Shown here in pieces: positions 7,658-15,544 of a stretch of DNA of 28,587 nt (positions are counted from its first letter, which is position 1; every line of letters begins with the position of its first letter). The DNA comes from UBA4312 sp002394635. GTDB lineage: Bacteria > Bacillota_I > Bacilli_A > Erysipelotrichales > Erysipelotrichaceae. The translations under genes were made by a program, and so were the position numbers. Under the pieces are notes generated by a model. The model did not search any database. It had not been told where the DNA came from and was given only the letters and a program-made list of their open reading frames with translations. The stretch lies in NCBI GenBank assembly GCA_946539765.1, contig CAMNHO010000021.1, forward strand, positions 1-28,587, read 5' to 3'.

Positions 7658-7691
7658 ATATTTTTTACATTTTGTTTGTATTTATTAACAT

Positions 7692-7718
7692 AAAAAAAGA
7701 GATGTTTGACATCTCTTT
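7692..7718 (-). terminator. Terminator overlapping the aldo/keto reductase stop codon
   Basis: A 10-bp stem AAAGAGATGT / ACATCTCTTT (7696-7705 with 7709-7718) has a 3-base loop and is followed by a T run on the minus strand. The stop codon (7717-7719) is in the stem. Confidence 0.8.
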
Positions 7719-8757
7719 ACTGATTGACAGTGGTCTTTCCGGCCAGCACATTTCGGTAATCGGCCAGATTTTTCTTTAACAGATTCGGAATATCCAGTTC
7801 ATACGGGCATTTCGATATACATGCTTTACAGTCAATGCATGTATCGATCTTTGCCATTTCCTTCTGCCAGTATTCGTTGAGCCATGCCTGGCTTGGGGCC
7901 CGGCGCAGCATCAAAGACATCCGGTTGCATTGATTGATCTGGATACCGACTGTACATGGCATGCAATATCCGCAGCCACGGCAAAATTCCCCTTGCAGTT
8001 CCTTTTGTTCCTTCTGGATAAAATCGGTAATTTCCTGGTCCATCACCGGGGTATCGTGCATATACGACAGCCATTCATCCAGTTCTTTCTGGCGCTGGAT
8101 CCCCCAGATCGGTACGGTGCCATCAAACTGGTTCACAAAGGCCATCGCCGCTTTGGAGTTGGTAATCAAACCACCGGCCAATCCTTTCATACAGATAAAT
8201 CCGACATTTTCTCTCTGACATAACCGGATCAGATCCAGCTCTTTTTCGGAGGCTAAATAACTGATCGGATACTGTACCGTTTCATACAACCCGGATTCCG
8301 CCAGTTCCCTGGCAATACCGAGCTTATGTGCCGTACCACCGATATGGCGGATCTTTCCTTGTTTCTTGGCTTCCACCATACATTCATACATACCCGTTCC
8401 ATCGCCTGGTTTCCAGCATTGCTGCATCAGGTGGAACTGATAAACATCAATATAATCGGTCTTCAGATTCTGCAAGGATGTCTCCAGGTCCTTCCAGAAC
8501 TGTTCCGGCGTTTTCGCCGCTGTTTTCGTGGTCAGGATGACATCCGAACGATCCAGCCATCCGTTTCCAAAGGCAGCCCCGATCTTTTCTTCACTGTCGC
8601 TGTAAGCCCGGGCTGTATCAAAGAAACGCATGCCACCCTGATATGCATTTCTTAATAAGTCTACGGCTTTTCCCAAGCTCACTCTCTGGATCGGTAAAGC
8701 CCCAAATCCGTTTTGAGGTACACAGATCCCTGTTTTTCCTAAAGTGATTTGTTTCAT
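7717..8757 (-). CDS. Aldo/keto reductase with C-terminal ferredoxin-type 4Fe-4S domain
   Basis: 346 residues. The N-terminal TIM-barrel aldo/keto reductase domain (about 1-260) shows the tetrad elements: Asp in FFDTARAYSDSE with the catalytic Tyr, Lys in LTTKTA, and His in YQFHLM. The C-terminal part carries two cysteine clusters, CRGCGYCMPC (about residue 265) and CIDCKACISKCP (about 315), which should bind iron-sulphur centres. This fusion group is widespread in anaerobic Firmicutes; its substrates are mostly unknown. The ATG at 8757 has GAGGAAG seven bases upstream; the twelve extra codons further up have no ribosome site and overlap the leader. It is a single gene with its own promoter and terminator. 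Confidence 0.88.
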   Translation of the reverse strand: MKQITLGKTGICVPQNGFGALPIQRVSLGKAVDLLRNAYQGGMRFFDTARAYSDSEEKIGAAFGNGWLDRSDVILTTKTAAKTPEQFWKDLETSLQNLKTDYIDVYQFHLMQQCWKPGDGTGMYECMVEAKKQGKIRHIGGTAHKLGIARELAESGLYETVQYPISYLASEKELDLIRLCQRENVGFICMKGLAGGLITNSKAAMAFVNQFDGTVPIWGIQRQKELDEWLSYMHDTPVMDQEITDFIQKEQKELQGEFCRGCGYCMPCTVGIQINQCNRMSLMLRRAPSQAWLNEYWQKEMAKIDTCIDCKACISKCPYELDIPNLLKKNLADYRNVLAGKTTVNQ

Positions 8758-8782
8758 ACGTTGCTTCCTCTCATTTAATTTT

Positions 8783-8810
8783 ATTGTATACAAATCTTGA
8801 TCAAAATCAA
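8783..8810 (-). promoter_or_regulatory. Sigma-A promoter of the aldo/keto reductase gene
   Basis: Minus strand TTGATT (8805-8810), 16-bp spacer, TACAAT (8783-8788). The spacer begins with TTGATCAA, a small palindrome. Confidence 0.6.
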
Positions 8811-8849
8811 AGCTCCCATCCAGCGCGTTACATGATGCTTTTTAGCTTA

Positions 8850-9420
8850 GTGCAGATTTAGATTCGAAACATTTGCAGATATACAATGTCTCTTTAACAC
8901 ATTATTAACTGTTGAATTATATACTTTCTTTTCATTGACAAATATAGGTTGATCTTCCGGCACAGATTTAACAAGTTCTGAAAATTGAGCGACCGTCTGC
9001 CAATCTATTTATACTTTCCTTACAGAAGATCGATTTTTTGTCGGAAGAAATCCTCCATGTCCTTTATAGTCCCATGTCTGGTTGATTGATTCAGTTTGAT
9101 TTAAGTATTATTTATTTTTTTCGCATCTTTCACTTTAATGATCACTTTCCTAATAGCATCTCTTTCAATCAGACCTTCATCCACTGCATCTAGGAGAGCT
9201 CTGTTAATTGATGATGGAAATCCATGGTTGTCTGGCGTTCATGCATCCGTGCATAATCATTTAGTTTTTTTGATACGTAATCCGTGTCCTTTCACATAGT
9301 TTAACATTGGGTATTAATTTCTGTATCTACTTCTGTGTCATCAAGTATTTGTCCAATGTTACCTTTCTTATGGGCTTTCTTTGTATAGATGAACCCACTG
9401 CTCATAGCAATCACAGAATC
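8850..9420 (-). pseudogene. Decayed tyrosine recombinase (integrase) fragment
   Basis: Reading the minus strand in shifting frames gives a clear integrase trail. CYEQWVHLYKESP and IRKVTLDKYLMTQK (about 9340-9420) come first, then LNDYARMHERQTTMDFHHQL (about 9206-9265) and, after a one-base deletion, ALLDAVDEGLIERDAIRK (about 9143-9200). Next is TWDYKGHGGFLPTKNRSSVRK (21 residues with flanks, about 9020-9083; core TWDYKGHGGF), an in-frame stop, then IDWQTVAQFSELVKSVPED and VLKRHCISANVSNLNLH ending at 8850. These match the arm-binding and core domains of Firmicute ICE-type integrases from memory. About 70 residues with the first catalytic Arg are deleted between LNQ and TWDYKG, and the HxxR and Tyr end is missing. 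At least three frameshifts or stops make it non-functional. Confidence 0.8.
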
Positions 9421-9553
9421 AATCTGTATTCTTTGTTAGTTCTATCATTATGTCCATCCAGTTTTATTTAGTTTACTCACTCTTCATCGACGTGACCATC
9501 ATAACCATATGCCTGCTGCTAGAATCTGTTTAGCCTGTTCAAATTCGAGCACT
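9421..9553. other. Non-coding remnant with no identifiable content
   Basis: The stretch between the integrase fossil and the lipoprotein terminator has stops in all frames. On the minus strand a short open run (EQAKQILAAG) could be more of the decayed element, but it cannot be assigned. Confidence 0.4.
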
Positions 9554-9577
9554 AAAAAACCTCACAGGATTGTGAGG
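9554..9577 (-). terminator. Terminator after the lipoprotein gene
   Basis: A 7-bp stem CCTCACA / TGTGAGG (9560-9566 with 9571-9577), 4-base loop, followed by six T on the minus strand. Confidence 0.85.
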
Positions 9578-9593
9578 TATGAAAAAAGAGGAC

Positions 9594-10106
9594 TTATTCA
9601 GCTTCTGCCTGTAATTGTTCCAAATACTTTTCTCTGGCTTCATCCGCGGTAAATCCGCTGGTGTTAAAGGCACTGACTTTATATGTATCTTCTCCGTCTT
9701 TCTTACGGAAATTTACATGGATAAAATGTGTATCATCGTCTTCGGAAATCCAGTCATAGTAACGATACGTAGATTCCATTCTCTCGTTATATTCTTCTTT
9801 TTGAAAGACGCCATCCACGCCAAAGTAATCACGGATATCTTCATATGTCTGTTCATATACATCCAGGTCTAGGATGTCATCAAAATAAACATATGATTTT
9901 TGCACTTGTTCCTCACTGACGATTCCATCCCCTGTCGGGGCTTCCGTCGACGCTTCTTCCGATTTGGTCTCTTCTTGTTTGGTCTGTTCTTGCTTCGTCT
10001 GTTCTTGTTTTGTGTCTTCCTTTGTCTGCTGTTCCGGTTGTGAACTGTTACCACAAGCGCTTAGGAGCATGGAATAGATCAATAAAACACTGCATAGTTT
10101 TTTCAT
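9594..10106 (-). CDS. Small surface lipoprotein with charged low-complexity linker
   Basis: 170 residues. A type II signal peptide (MKKLCSVLLIYSMLLSAC) ends in a lipobox LSAC with lipidated Cys18. A linker of about 35 residues follows, rich in Gln, Lys, Glu and Thr and built on repeats of TKQEQ (about 25-55). The C-terminal acidic domain (about 60-170) has many Tyr and Asp residues (YVYFDDILDLDVYEQTYEDI). No known family was recognised. The ATG at 10106 has AGGAGG eight bases upstream; a TTG two codons earlier is too close to that site. Expected on the outer face of the membrane. It lies downstream of mtlD but a strong terminator separates them. Confidence 0.8.
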   Translation of the reverse strand: MKKLCSVLLIYSMLLSACGNSSQPEQQTKEDTKQEQTKQEQTKQEETKSEEASTEAPTGDGIVSEEQVQKSYVYFDDILDLDVYEQTYEDIRDYFGVDGVFQKEEYNERMESTYRYYDWISEDDDTHFIHVNFRKKDGEDTYKVSAFNTSGFTADEAREKYLEQLQAEAE

Positions 10107-10148
10107 AGTCAAAACCTCCTAAGCACATTGTATAAAGTATCTGCCAAT

Positions 10149-10173
10149 AAAAAATCACCCAAATGGGTGATTT
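10149..10173 (-). terminator. Terminator of the mannitol operon
   Basis: A stem AAATCACCCA / TGGGTGATTT (10152-10161 with 10164-10173) is followed by a T run on the minus strand, just past the mtlD stop at 10180. Confidence 0.85.
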
Positions 10174-10179
10174 CATAAA

Positions 10180-11322
10180 CTAAGCTAATTGATTATAAGC
10201 AGCCAGAACTTCTTCTAACACTTTCGGATCTGCAACACCGGAGATTTCCTTGAAGGCTTCGATGACACCTTTTTCAGCAATCTTGGCTTGTAATTCCACA
10301 GCCTGCGGATCCTGTTCATTCGTATAATGTAAAGCAGCGCCGATACCAACAATCAGCTGATCTACCGGCAAGCCGAAGCTTAAGGCTGTCTGCATTGGTT
10401 TCACCAAACGGTCCGTCGCACTCAGCTTACGTAGTGGTTCACGTCCGACACGTTTTACATCATCATGTAAATACGGGTTCTTAAAACGCTTGATGATCTT
10501 TTCAATGTATGCTGCATGAGCTTCCGGATCAAATCCATGTTTCTTTACCAGACCGGCACCTGACTGTTCCATCGCTTTATGCACAATGGCGTAGATTTCT
10601 TCATTTTCGATACCGTCTTTGATGGTTTCCAAGCCCTTCAGATTTCCTAAATACGCTGTAATACAATGGCCGGTATTTAACGTAAACAGTTTTCTTTCAA
10701 TATACGCTTCCAGATTGTCAGCCAGGTTCATACCGTTGATCTGTGGGATCTCACCTTTGAATGAAGCCTTTTCCACATTCCACTCATAGTATGCCTCTAC
10801 AACAACATCCGTTGGAATTTCGTTGGTTCCCGGTGGAACGATACGGTCTACGGAGCAATCCGGGAATCCGACATATTGGTCAGCATAGGCCTGTTCTTCT
10901 TCGCTTAAAAGCTTATAGACATGCGCTTTTAACTGGGAGCTGGCACGGATCGCGTTTTCACAGGCAATGATATTCAATGCTTCTGTACAGCCGGCTTCTT
11001 TTCTGGCCTTGATTCCGTCAGCCATTGCCGGGGCAATACGTGGCAGGATCACCAGTCCGACAGCGGTTGTTACGATTTCTGCCTGGGCAATCGCATCCAC
11101 GATTTCCTGGCCGGTAGAAAGGATACCGTCCACATTTTCAATGCGCACATCTTCTTTTTCAACGTCCATAATATGAACCGTATACGATTTGTCCTGTGCC
11201 AAACGATCAATGATAACCGGGTTTACATCACCAAAGATCACTTTATAACCCGATTGTGCTAACAACATACCAATAAAGCCACGGCCAATATTTCCGGCAC
11301 CAAACATTACTGCAGTTTTCAT
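10180..11322 (-). CDS. mtlD: Mannitol-1-phosphate 5-dehydrogenase
   Basis: 380 residues, the normal length. It opens with the NAD-binding loop FGAGNIGRGFIG (residues 7-18) and has the polyol-dehydrogenase motif KLFTLNTGH (KxxxxNxxH, about residues 213-221) with the catalytic Lys. It oxidises mannitol 1-phosphate delivered by the PTS to fructose 6-phosphate with NAD+. It is the last gene of mtlR-mtlA-mtlD, 61 bp after mtlA across a stem-loop. GAAGGAG precedes the ATG. Confidence 0.97.
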   Translation of the reverse strand: MKTAVMFGAGNIGRGFIGMLLAQSGYKVIFGDVNPVIIDRLAQDKSYTVHIMDVEKEDVRIENVDGILSTGQEIVDAIAQAEIVTTAVGLVILPRIAPAMADGIKARKEAGCTEALNIIACENAIRASSQLKAHVYKLLSEEEQAYADQYVGFPDCSVDRIVPPGTNEIPTDVVVEAYYEWNVEKASFKGEIPQINGMNLADNLEAYIERKLFTLNTGHCITAYLGNLKGLETIKDGIENEEIYAIVHKAMEQSGAGLVKKHGFDPEAHAAYIEKIIKRFKNPYLHDDVKRVGREPLRKLSATDRLVKPMQTALSFGLPVDQLIVGIGAALHYTNEQDPQAVELQAKIAEKGVIEAFKEISGVADPKVLEEVLAAYNQLA

Positions 11323-11348
11323 TCTTTTCTCCTTCTTTCTATCTGCAC

Positions 11349-11376
11349 AGAAACACAGGCGGATGCCTGTGTTTCT
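11349..11376 (-). other. Intercistronic stem-loop between mtlA and mtlD
   Basis: A perfect 12-bp inverted repeat AGAAACACAGGC / GCCTGTGTTTCT (11349-11360 with 11365-11376) has a 4-base loop and no T run on either side. It is more likely an mRNA stability or processing element than a terminator, and could set mtlA above mtlD. Confidence 0.65.
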
Positions 11377-11383
11377 ATTTAAA

Positions 11384-13246
11384 TTAACTTAAAGTTTCCA
11401 GCATCCACTGTTTATCATCTGTCGTCTTCATCTTTTCCAGAACAGCTTGGTCATCCAGTGCCGTTGCGACTTTGGCCAGGACTTCCATGTGTTCTCCGCC
11501 TTTACCGGCAATACCAATTACCAGCTGCGCTTTTTCATCACCGAATGGAACACCGTCCGGGAACTGAAGAACAACGATACCTGTTTTCTTGATTACATCC
11601 GGGTCATGTGTTGTTCCATGAGGAATCGCCAGACCCATGCCCATGTACGTCGTTACCAGTTTTTCACGATCCTGCATAGCCTGGATATAATCATCATTGA
11701 CATAGCCTAATTCCACTAAGGCTTTTCCTGCCATTTCAATGGCTTCTTCTTTTGATGAAGCTTTTTGTTGCAGACGAATACCTTCCAGCTTTAATACGCC
11801 TTCGATTTTCGTTGAAGCTTTTTCTTCTTCAACCGGAGCGGCTTCCACCATCGCATCCCCTGTACTTAACTGCATGAACAAGTTATCCAGGTTCGGGTCA
11901 GCCAGGAAGTTTCCAATCTGTACCAGCTGAGCCTGCGGTGCTGATTTCGCTGCACGTTCGACCAGAATTGTCTGCACAACGGCGATATCACAGTCAGCAG
12001 GAATGTTATCTACAGAAGTATTCGTTACGGTGATGTCCGGACGAATCGATTTCAAACGGTTACGGAATTTCGTTGCACCCATGGCGCTCGATCCCATACC
12101 TGCATCACATGCGAATACGATTTTCTTAGCATCGGCTACATTGGAGATAGCTGTTTTCGGCGCCTGTCCTTTGGCTTCCGCTTTCATATCTCCCATCTGT
12201 GCCTGGGCTTCTTCCAAAGATGCTTTTGTACCTGACATCTTAATGATCGGGCTAGCAATCAAGAAGGATACACCGGCAGCGATCAATACACCTAACAATA
12301 CGATCAATGTCTGTCCTTTTGGAGCCATTGACAAGAAGGCAATGATAGATCCTGGGCTGGACGGTCCCTTTAATCCGGCACCGGTAATCGTGTAGAAGAA
12401 AATAGCACAGATATTACCGACGATTGGAGCAACGATCACAATCGGGTTCATCAATACATATGGGAAGTAAATTTCATGAATACCACCCAGGAAGTGAATG
12501 ATGATAGCACCTGGGGCAGAATCCTTTGTCATCTTGTCGCTGGAGAATAACCAGTATGCTAACAATACACCTAAACCAGGTCCTGGATTGGCTTCCAGCA
12601 TATACATGATGGATTTTCCGGTTTCGGCTGCCTGTTCAACACCAATTGGTGTAAAGATACCATGGTTGATGGCGTTGTTCAGGAACAATACCTTGGCAGG
12701 TTCGATAAAGATAGCTGCCAATGGTAACAGACCCTTGTTAACCAATACATCAACACCAGCTGTCAATACAGACAATACAGCTGTCATAAATGGTCCGATA
12801 ATATAGTATCCGATGATAGCCAGGATCATACCGATGATACCAACAGAGAAGTTGTTGATCAACATTTCGAAACCAGCTGGCATATGTCCATCCATAGCCT
12901 GGTCAAATTTCTTGATAACCCAACCGGCAAAAGGTCCCACGGCCATGGCTGCCATCAACATAGGCTGACCGTCTGTTCCACCAACACCGGCAATACATCC
13001 GACAACCGCAATTGCACCGATTACCATACCACGGTCTCCGCCTACCAGGCGTCCACCTGTAGCCGCAATCAGGATCGGCATTAAGTAAAATAACATGTAA
13101 GGCTGAATAGACGCTAATTGTTCATTAGGTAGCCATCCATCCGGAATGAATAATGCAGTGATAAATCCCCATGCAATGAAGGCGCCGATATTCGGCATAA
13201 CCATTGCGGATAAGAATTTACCGAAACGTTGTAAACCTTGTTTCAT
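11384..13246 (-). CDS. mtlA: PTS mannitol transporter EIICBA, with fused EIIA
   Basis: 620 residues in the order EIIC-EIIB-EIIA, as in E. coli MtlA and unlike many Firmicutes that keep EIIA as separate mtlF. The membrane EIIC (about 1-340) contains the conserved GGIHE (residues 254-258). EIIB has the phospho-cysteine loop FACDAGMGSSAMG with Cys380. EIIA has GLAIPHG with phospho-His543. It takes up mannitol and phosphorylates it to mannitol 1-phosphate using HPr-derived phosphate. An Ala/Glu/Lys linker (about 465-480) joins B and A. AGGAGGAGA precedes the ATG; the gene starts 12 bp after mtlR. Confidence 0.97.
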   Translation of the reverse strand: MKQGLQRFGKFLSAMVMPNIGAFIAWGFITALFIPDGWLPNEQLASIQPYMLFYLMPILIAATGGRLVGGDRGMVIGAIAVVGCIAGVGGTDGQPMLMAAMAVGPFAGWVIKKFDQAMDGHMPAGFEMLINNFSVGIIGMILAIIGYYIIGPFMTAVLSVLTAGVDVLVNKGLLPLAAIFIEPAKVLFLNNAINHGIFTPIGVEQAAETGKSIMYMLEANPGPGLGVLLAYWLFSSDKMTKDSAPGAIIIHFLGGIHEIYFPYVLMNPIVIVAPIVGNICAIFFYTITGAGLKGPSSPGSIIAFLSMAPKGQTLIVLLGVLIAAGVSFLIASPIIKMSGTKASLEEAQAQMGDMKAEAKGQAPKTAISNVADAKKIVFACDAGMGSSAMGATKFRNRLKSIRPDITVTNTSVDNIPADCDIAVVQTILVERAAKSAPQAQLVQIGNFLADPNLDNLFMQLSTGDAMVEAAPVEEEKASTKIEGVLKLEGIRLQQKASSKEEAIEMAGKALVELGYVNDDYIQAMQDREKLVTTYMGMGLAIPHGTTHDPDVIKKTGIVVLQFPDGVPFGDEKAQLVIGIAGKGGEHMEVLAKVATALDDQAVLEKMKTTDDKQWMLETLS

Positions 13247-13258
13247 TGTTCTCTCCTC

Positions 13259-15379
13259 CTATTTCGAAACTTCGTTTCTGTAATATTTCACAAGCGCCTG
13301 GCTGGCCAGATCTTTGACGATTCTCAGATCTTTCCGTTTCAGTGCTTGTAGAAAATCTTGTTCTTCCACCAATAGAGCACTTAAGCGTCCTATCGGTTCC
13401 AGTGCGTATTCGTTCTTTGGTACGACCATCACGACAGCGCCTTCCACCGGCCCTTTGGCCGACGCAAACGGCTGGTTGATCTTGATGTATCCAAATCGTG
13501 CATGATCGATGGCATCGGTGATGCAGTGGAACAAATATACTTGCAGCTCTTTTATATATGTATCTCCGACAATTTCACGAAGCAGGAAGCCTTCCGTAAT
13601 CTGTTCAGCTTGTTTCATCGACGTCGCAAACAACGCCCCTGCCTGTTTTGTCAAAGCCTCTTTGTCTTCTATCGCTTCCAGATCCATGATCTGAAAGTTT
13701 TCCGTAATTTCGATGATCTCATTTCCGATCTGTGTGATCCGGCGTATGTCTTCCAGATCATTGATGGAAGATATCATTGTACGCTGGGCCATGTTACTGA
13801 TCAGTCTTTGTTGGTACAACCGTTCAATTTCGTTTTCGATCCGGACTTTATCCCCTGCCTGCAGCATAATACTGGAAACATAGATATTCGGAAAATCAAT
13901 TTGTAACGGCATAGTGGAAATGATCAGATCCATACCGTCTTTTCGCAATTTCTCAGGATCCAAGTTGAATGCCGATAAAGTTTTGACCACATTCACATTC
14001 TTGAAATTCTTGCGTATGTTAGCCGCTAATATCTTTGAGCTTCCGACCCCGGCCGGACATACCACAGCTACATTCACCTTCTGGATCTGCTCTTGGATCC
14101 GGATGGATTCAGCCGCAAAGTGCAAGGCGATGTAACCGATATCGGCCGTACGCAGTTCTTTTGGTGACATCCATTCTCGCAATACCTGGCATGCAGTTTC
14201 CACAGCGTCAAATAAAGCCGGATTCTTTTCCCGGATCTCTTCTGTCTGCTGATTTTCGACCAGGATATCCAGATTGACCCGTTTCTCTACCACACGGATG
14301 TGATTGACTAAATCGTCAATGAATTTACTGTTGTTTCGAAATGGCAAGCCTGTCATCTGTTCGACGATGCGGGTCATGGACATGACAACCTGCCACAGAT
14401 CCATGGCTTGTGTCGGATCCTTGAAATTGGACATATCCGACCAGATCCTCGTTGCCGACAAATGCATCGCAAAATAGTCGATTTCATATTGTGGCACCTT
14501 GATGTCAAACGACTTCTCAATTTCGGTTACCATCTGAACCGTTGCCGACAATTCCACCATAGCGGATAGCCGGTTTCTTTCCATCGGTGAGCTTTGTATA
14601 AAGTGATGATTGCGCATACGATAGATTGCCAGCGCATATCGCATATATAAACGAACGCGCCCTCCATCGGTATAGCGTACATGTAAGCTGTCCTCTGCTT
14701 TTGTCACGATCCGGACCACACAGTCGATGATCTCCGGTTCGAAGAATCTCAATAACGGATGATTCCGGACCTTTGTGAATTCCTGTTTCTTTTTTTCATC
14801 CATCAACAGAATGGGTATTTGATCAATATCACAGAATTCAAAGATGTAATTAGACACAGCTTGTCGCAGATTGTATTCATCGCCTTCGATATACAATCCC
14901 AGCCCTTTTCTTCGGATGATGCTGACATTGTAGTCCGATAACCAGAGATCCAATGCATCCAGATCGGCAAACAAAGTACTTTGGGATACTTTTAATTGCG
15001 ATGTGAATACATACGCTTTGATTGGTTCATCCGTATAGAATAGCGTTCCCAGAATGATCTGCCGTCTTTCCGAGCGGCTGTAATGAGGAATCTGGTTTTC
15101 AATATGCAGCAATTCAAGGATCAACGAACGGTTTTCATCCGTTTCATCAATCAGAAGGCCAACACCCGGACGGTGATCAAAATGAAAATCATTATCCTCC
15201 ATCCATGTTTCGATATCCGGTATATCTCGCAGGATCGTCCGGTTGGAAACACCCAGCTGTTCAGCAACCGCCTTTACAGTGATTGCTTCTGAATTCATCT
15301 CCACCATGATCTGAATGATTTTCTTCTGCCTTTTCGTTAATGGTTTCCGTTGATTGAATGTATTAACTGTCTCGATCAT
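13259..15379 (-). CDS. mtlR: Mannitol operon activator MtlR (PRD-EIIB-EIIA regulator)
   Basis: 706 residues in the usual order: HTH_11 (about 15-65) and a second Mga-like HTH (about 100-160), two PRDs (about 190-410), an EIIB-Gat-like domain with VVCPAGVGSSK (about 430-515), and an EIIA-Mtl-like tail (about 555-700). In Bacillus MtlR, HPr and EIIA/EIIB phosphorylation of these domains sets DNA binding (established for the family). The tail has IDHAR with His626 where the EIIA family normally shows a PHxR-type site, so Pro is replaced by Asp. The gene heads the mtl operon, so it is likely autoregulated through the dyads at 15445-15503. GAGGTAAGG precedes the ATG. Confidence 0.9.
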   Translation of the reverse strand: MIETVNTFNQRKPLTKRQKKIIQIMVEMNSEAITVKAVAEQLGVSNRTILRDIPDIETWMEDNDFHFDHRPGVGLLIDETDENRSLILELLHIENQIPHYSRSERRQIILGTLFYTDEPIKAYVFTSQLKVSQSTLFADLDALDLWLSDYNVSIIRRKGLGLYIEGDEYNLRQAVSNYIFEFCDIDQIPILLMDEKKKQEFTKVRNHPLLRFFEPEIIDCVVRIVTKAEDSLHVRYTDGGRVRLYMRYALAIYRMRNHHFIQSSPMERNRLSAMVELSATVQMVTEIEKSFDIKVPQYEIDYFAMHLSATRIWSDMSNFKDPTQAMDLWQVVMSMTRIVEQMTGLPFRNNSKFIDDLVNHIRVVEKRVNLDILVENQQTEEIREKNPALFDAVETACQVLREWMSPKELRTADIGYIALHFAAESIRIQEQIQKVNVAVVCPAGVGSSKILAANIRKNFKNVNVVKTLSAFNLDPEKLRKDGMDLIISTMPLQIDFPNIYVSSIMLQAGDKVRIENEIERLYQQRLISNMAQRTMISSINDLEDIRRITQIGNEIIEITENFQIMDLEAIEDKEALTKQAGALFATSMKQAEQITEGFLLREIVGDTYIKELQVYLFHCITDAIDHARFGYIKINQPFASAKGPVEGAVVMVVPKNEYALEPIGRLSALLVEEQDFLQALKRKDLRIVKDLASQALVKYYRNEVSK

Positions 15380-15399
15380 CCTTACCTCTTACAATTTCA

Positions 15400-15427
15400 A
15401 TTATATTAGTATCTCTATAACATTCAA
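15400..15427 (-). promoter_or_regulatory. Promoter of the mtlR-mtlA-mtlD operon
   Basis: Minus strand -35 TTGAAT (15422-15427), 16-bp spacer, -10 TATAAT (15400-15405). It is the only clear promoter upstream of the three genes. Confidence 0.65.
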
Positions 15428-15435
15428 CGTTTTCC
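15422..15435 (-). promoter_or_regulatory. cre-like CcpA site at the mtl promoter
   Basis: GGAAAACGTTGAAT on the minus strand fits the cre pattern WGWAANCGNTNWCA except at three edge positions and overlaps the -35, so binding should repress. The match is imperfect. Confidence 0.45.
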
Positions 15436-15444
15436 AGTGTCACT

Positions 15445-15503
15445 TTTGTCACTATTGATTTGTGACAAACTACCTTTGTCCATGTCACTATTGAATAGTG
15501 ACA
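15445..15503. promoter_or_regulatory. Two tandem dyads, probable MtlR operators
   Basis: Dyad 1 (15445-15469) has arms TTTGTCAC and GTGACAAA nine bases apart. Dyad 2 (15483-15503) has perfect 10-bp arms TGTCACTATT and AATAGTGACA around one base. Centres are 36 bp apart, upstream of the -35, as expected for an activator. The arms match the known mtl operator half-site TTGNCACA (recalled from Geobacillus work). A further GTGTCAC half-site lies at 15437-15443. Confidence 0.7.
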
Positions 15504-15530
15504 TAAAAAAAAGCCAGGGATACCCTGACT
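15504..15530 (-). terminator. Terminator after the four-domain EIIA-like gene
   Basis: A stem AGCCAGGG / CCCTGACT (15512-15519 with 15523-15530) with one mismatch and a 3-base loop is followed by eight T on the minus strand. It isolates this gene from the mtl operon. Confidence 0.85.
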
Positions 15531-15544
15531 TTTCAGATGTTCTA

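Noticed and set aside
8758..8793. Longer start for the aldo/keto reductase
   Set aside because: The extra 12 codons lie in the leader between the -10 box and the GAGGAAG ribosome site.
9303..9420. Separate small gene reading MSSGFIYTKKAHKKGN on the minus strand
   Set aside because: A different frame of the same DNA gives integrase-like CYEQWVHLYKE and IRKVTLDKY, which joins the rest of the fossil.
9869..10054. Arg/Lys/Asn-rich 61-codon frame within the lipoprotein gene
   Set aside because: It is the shifted reading of the low-complexity TKQEQ linker.
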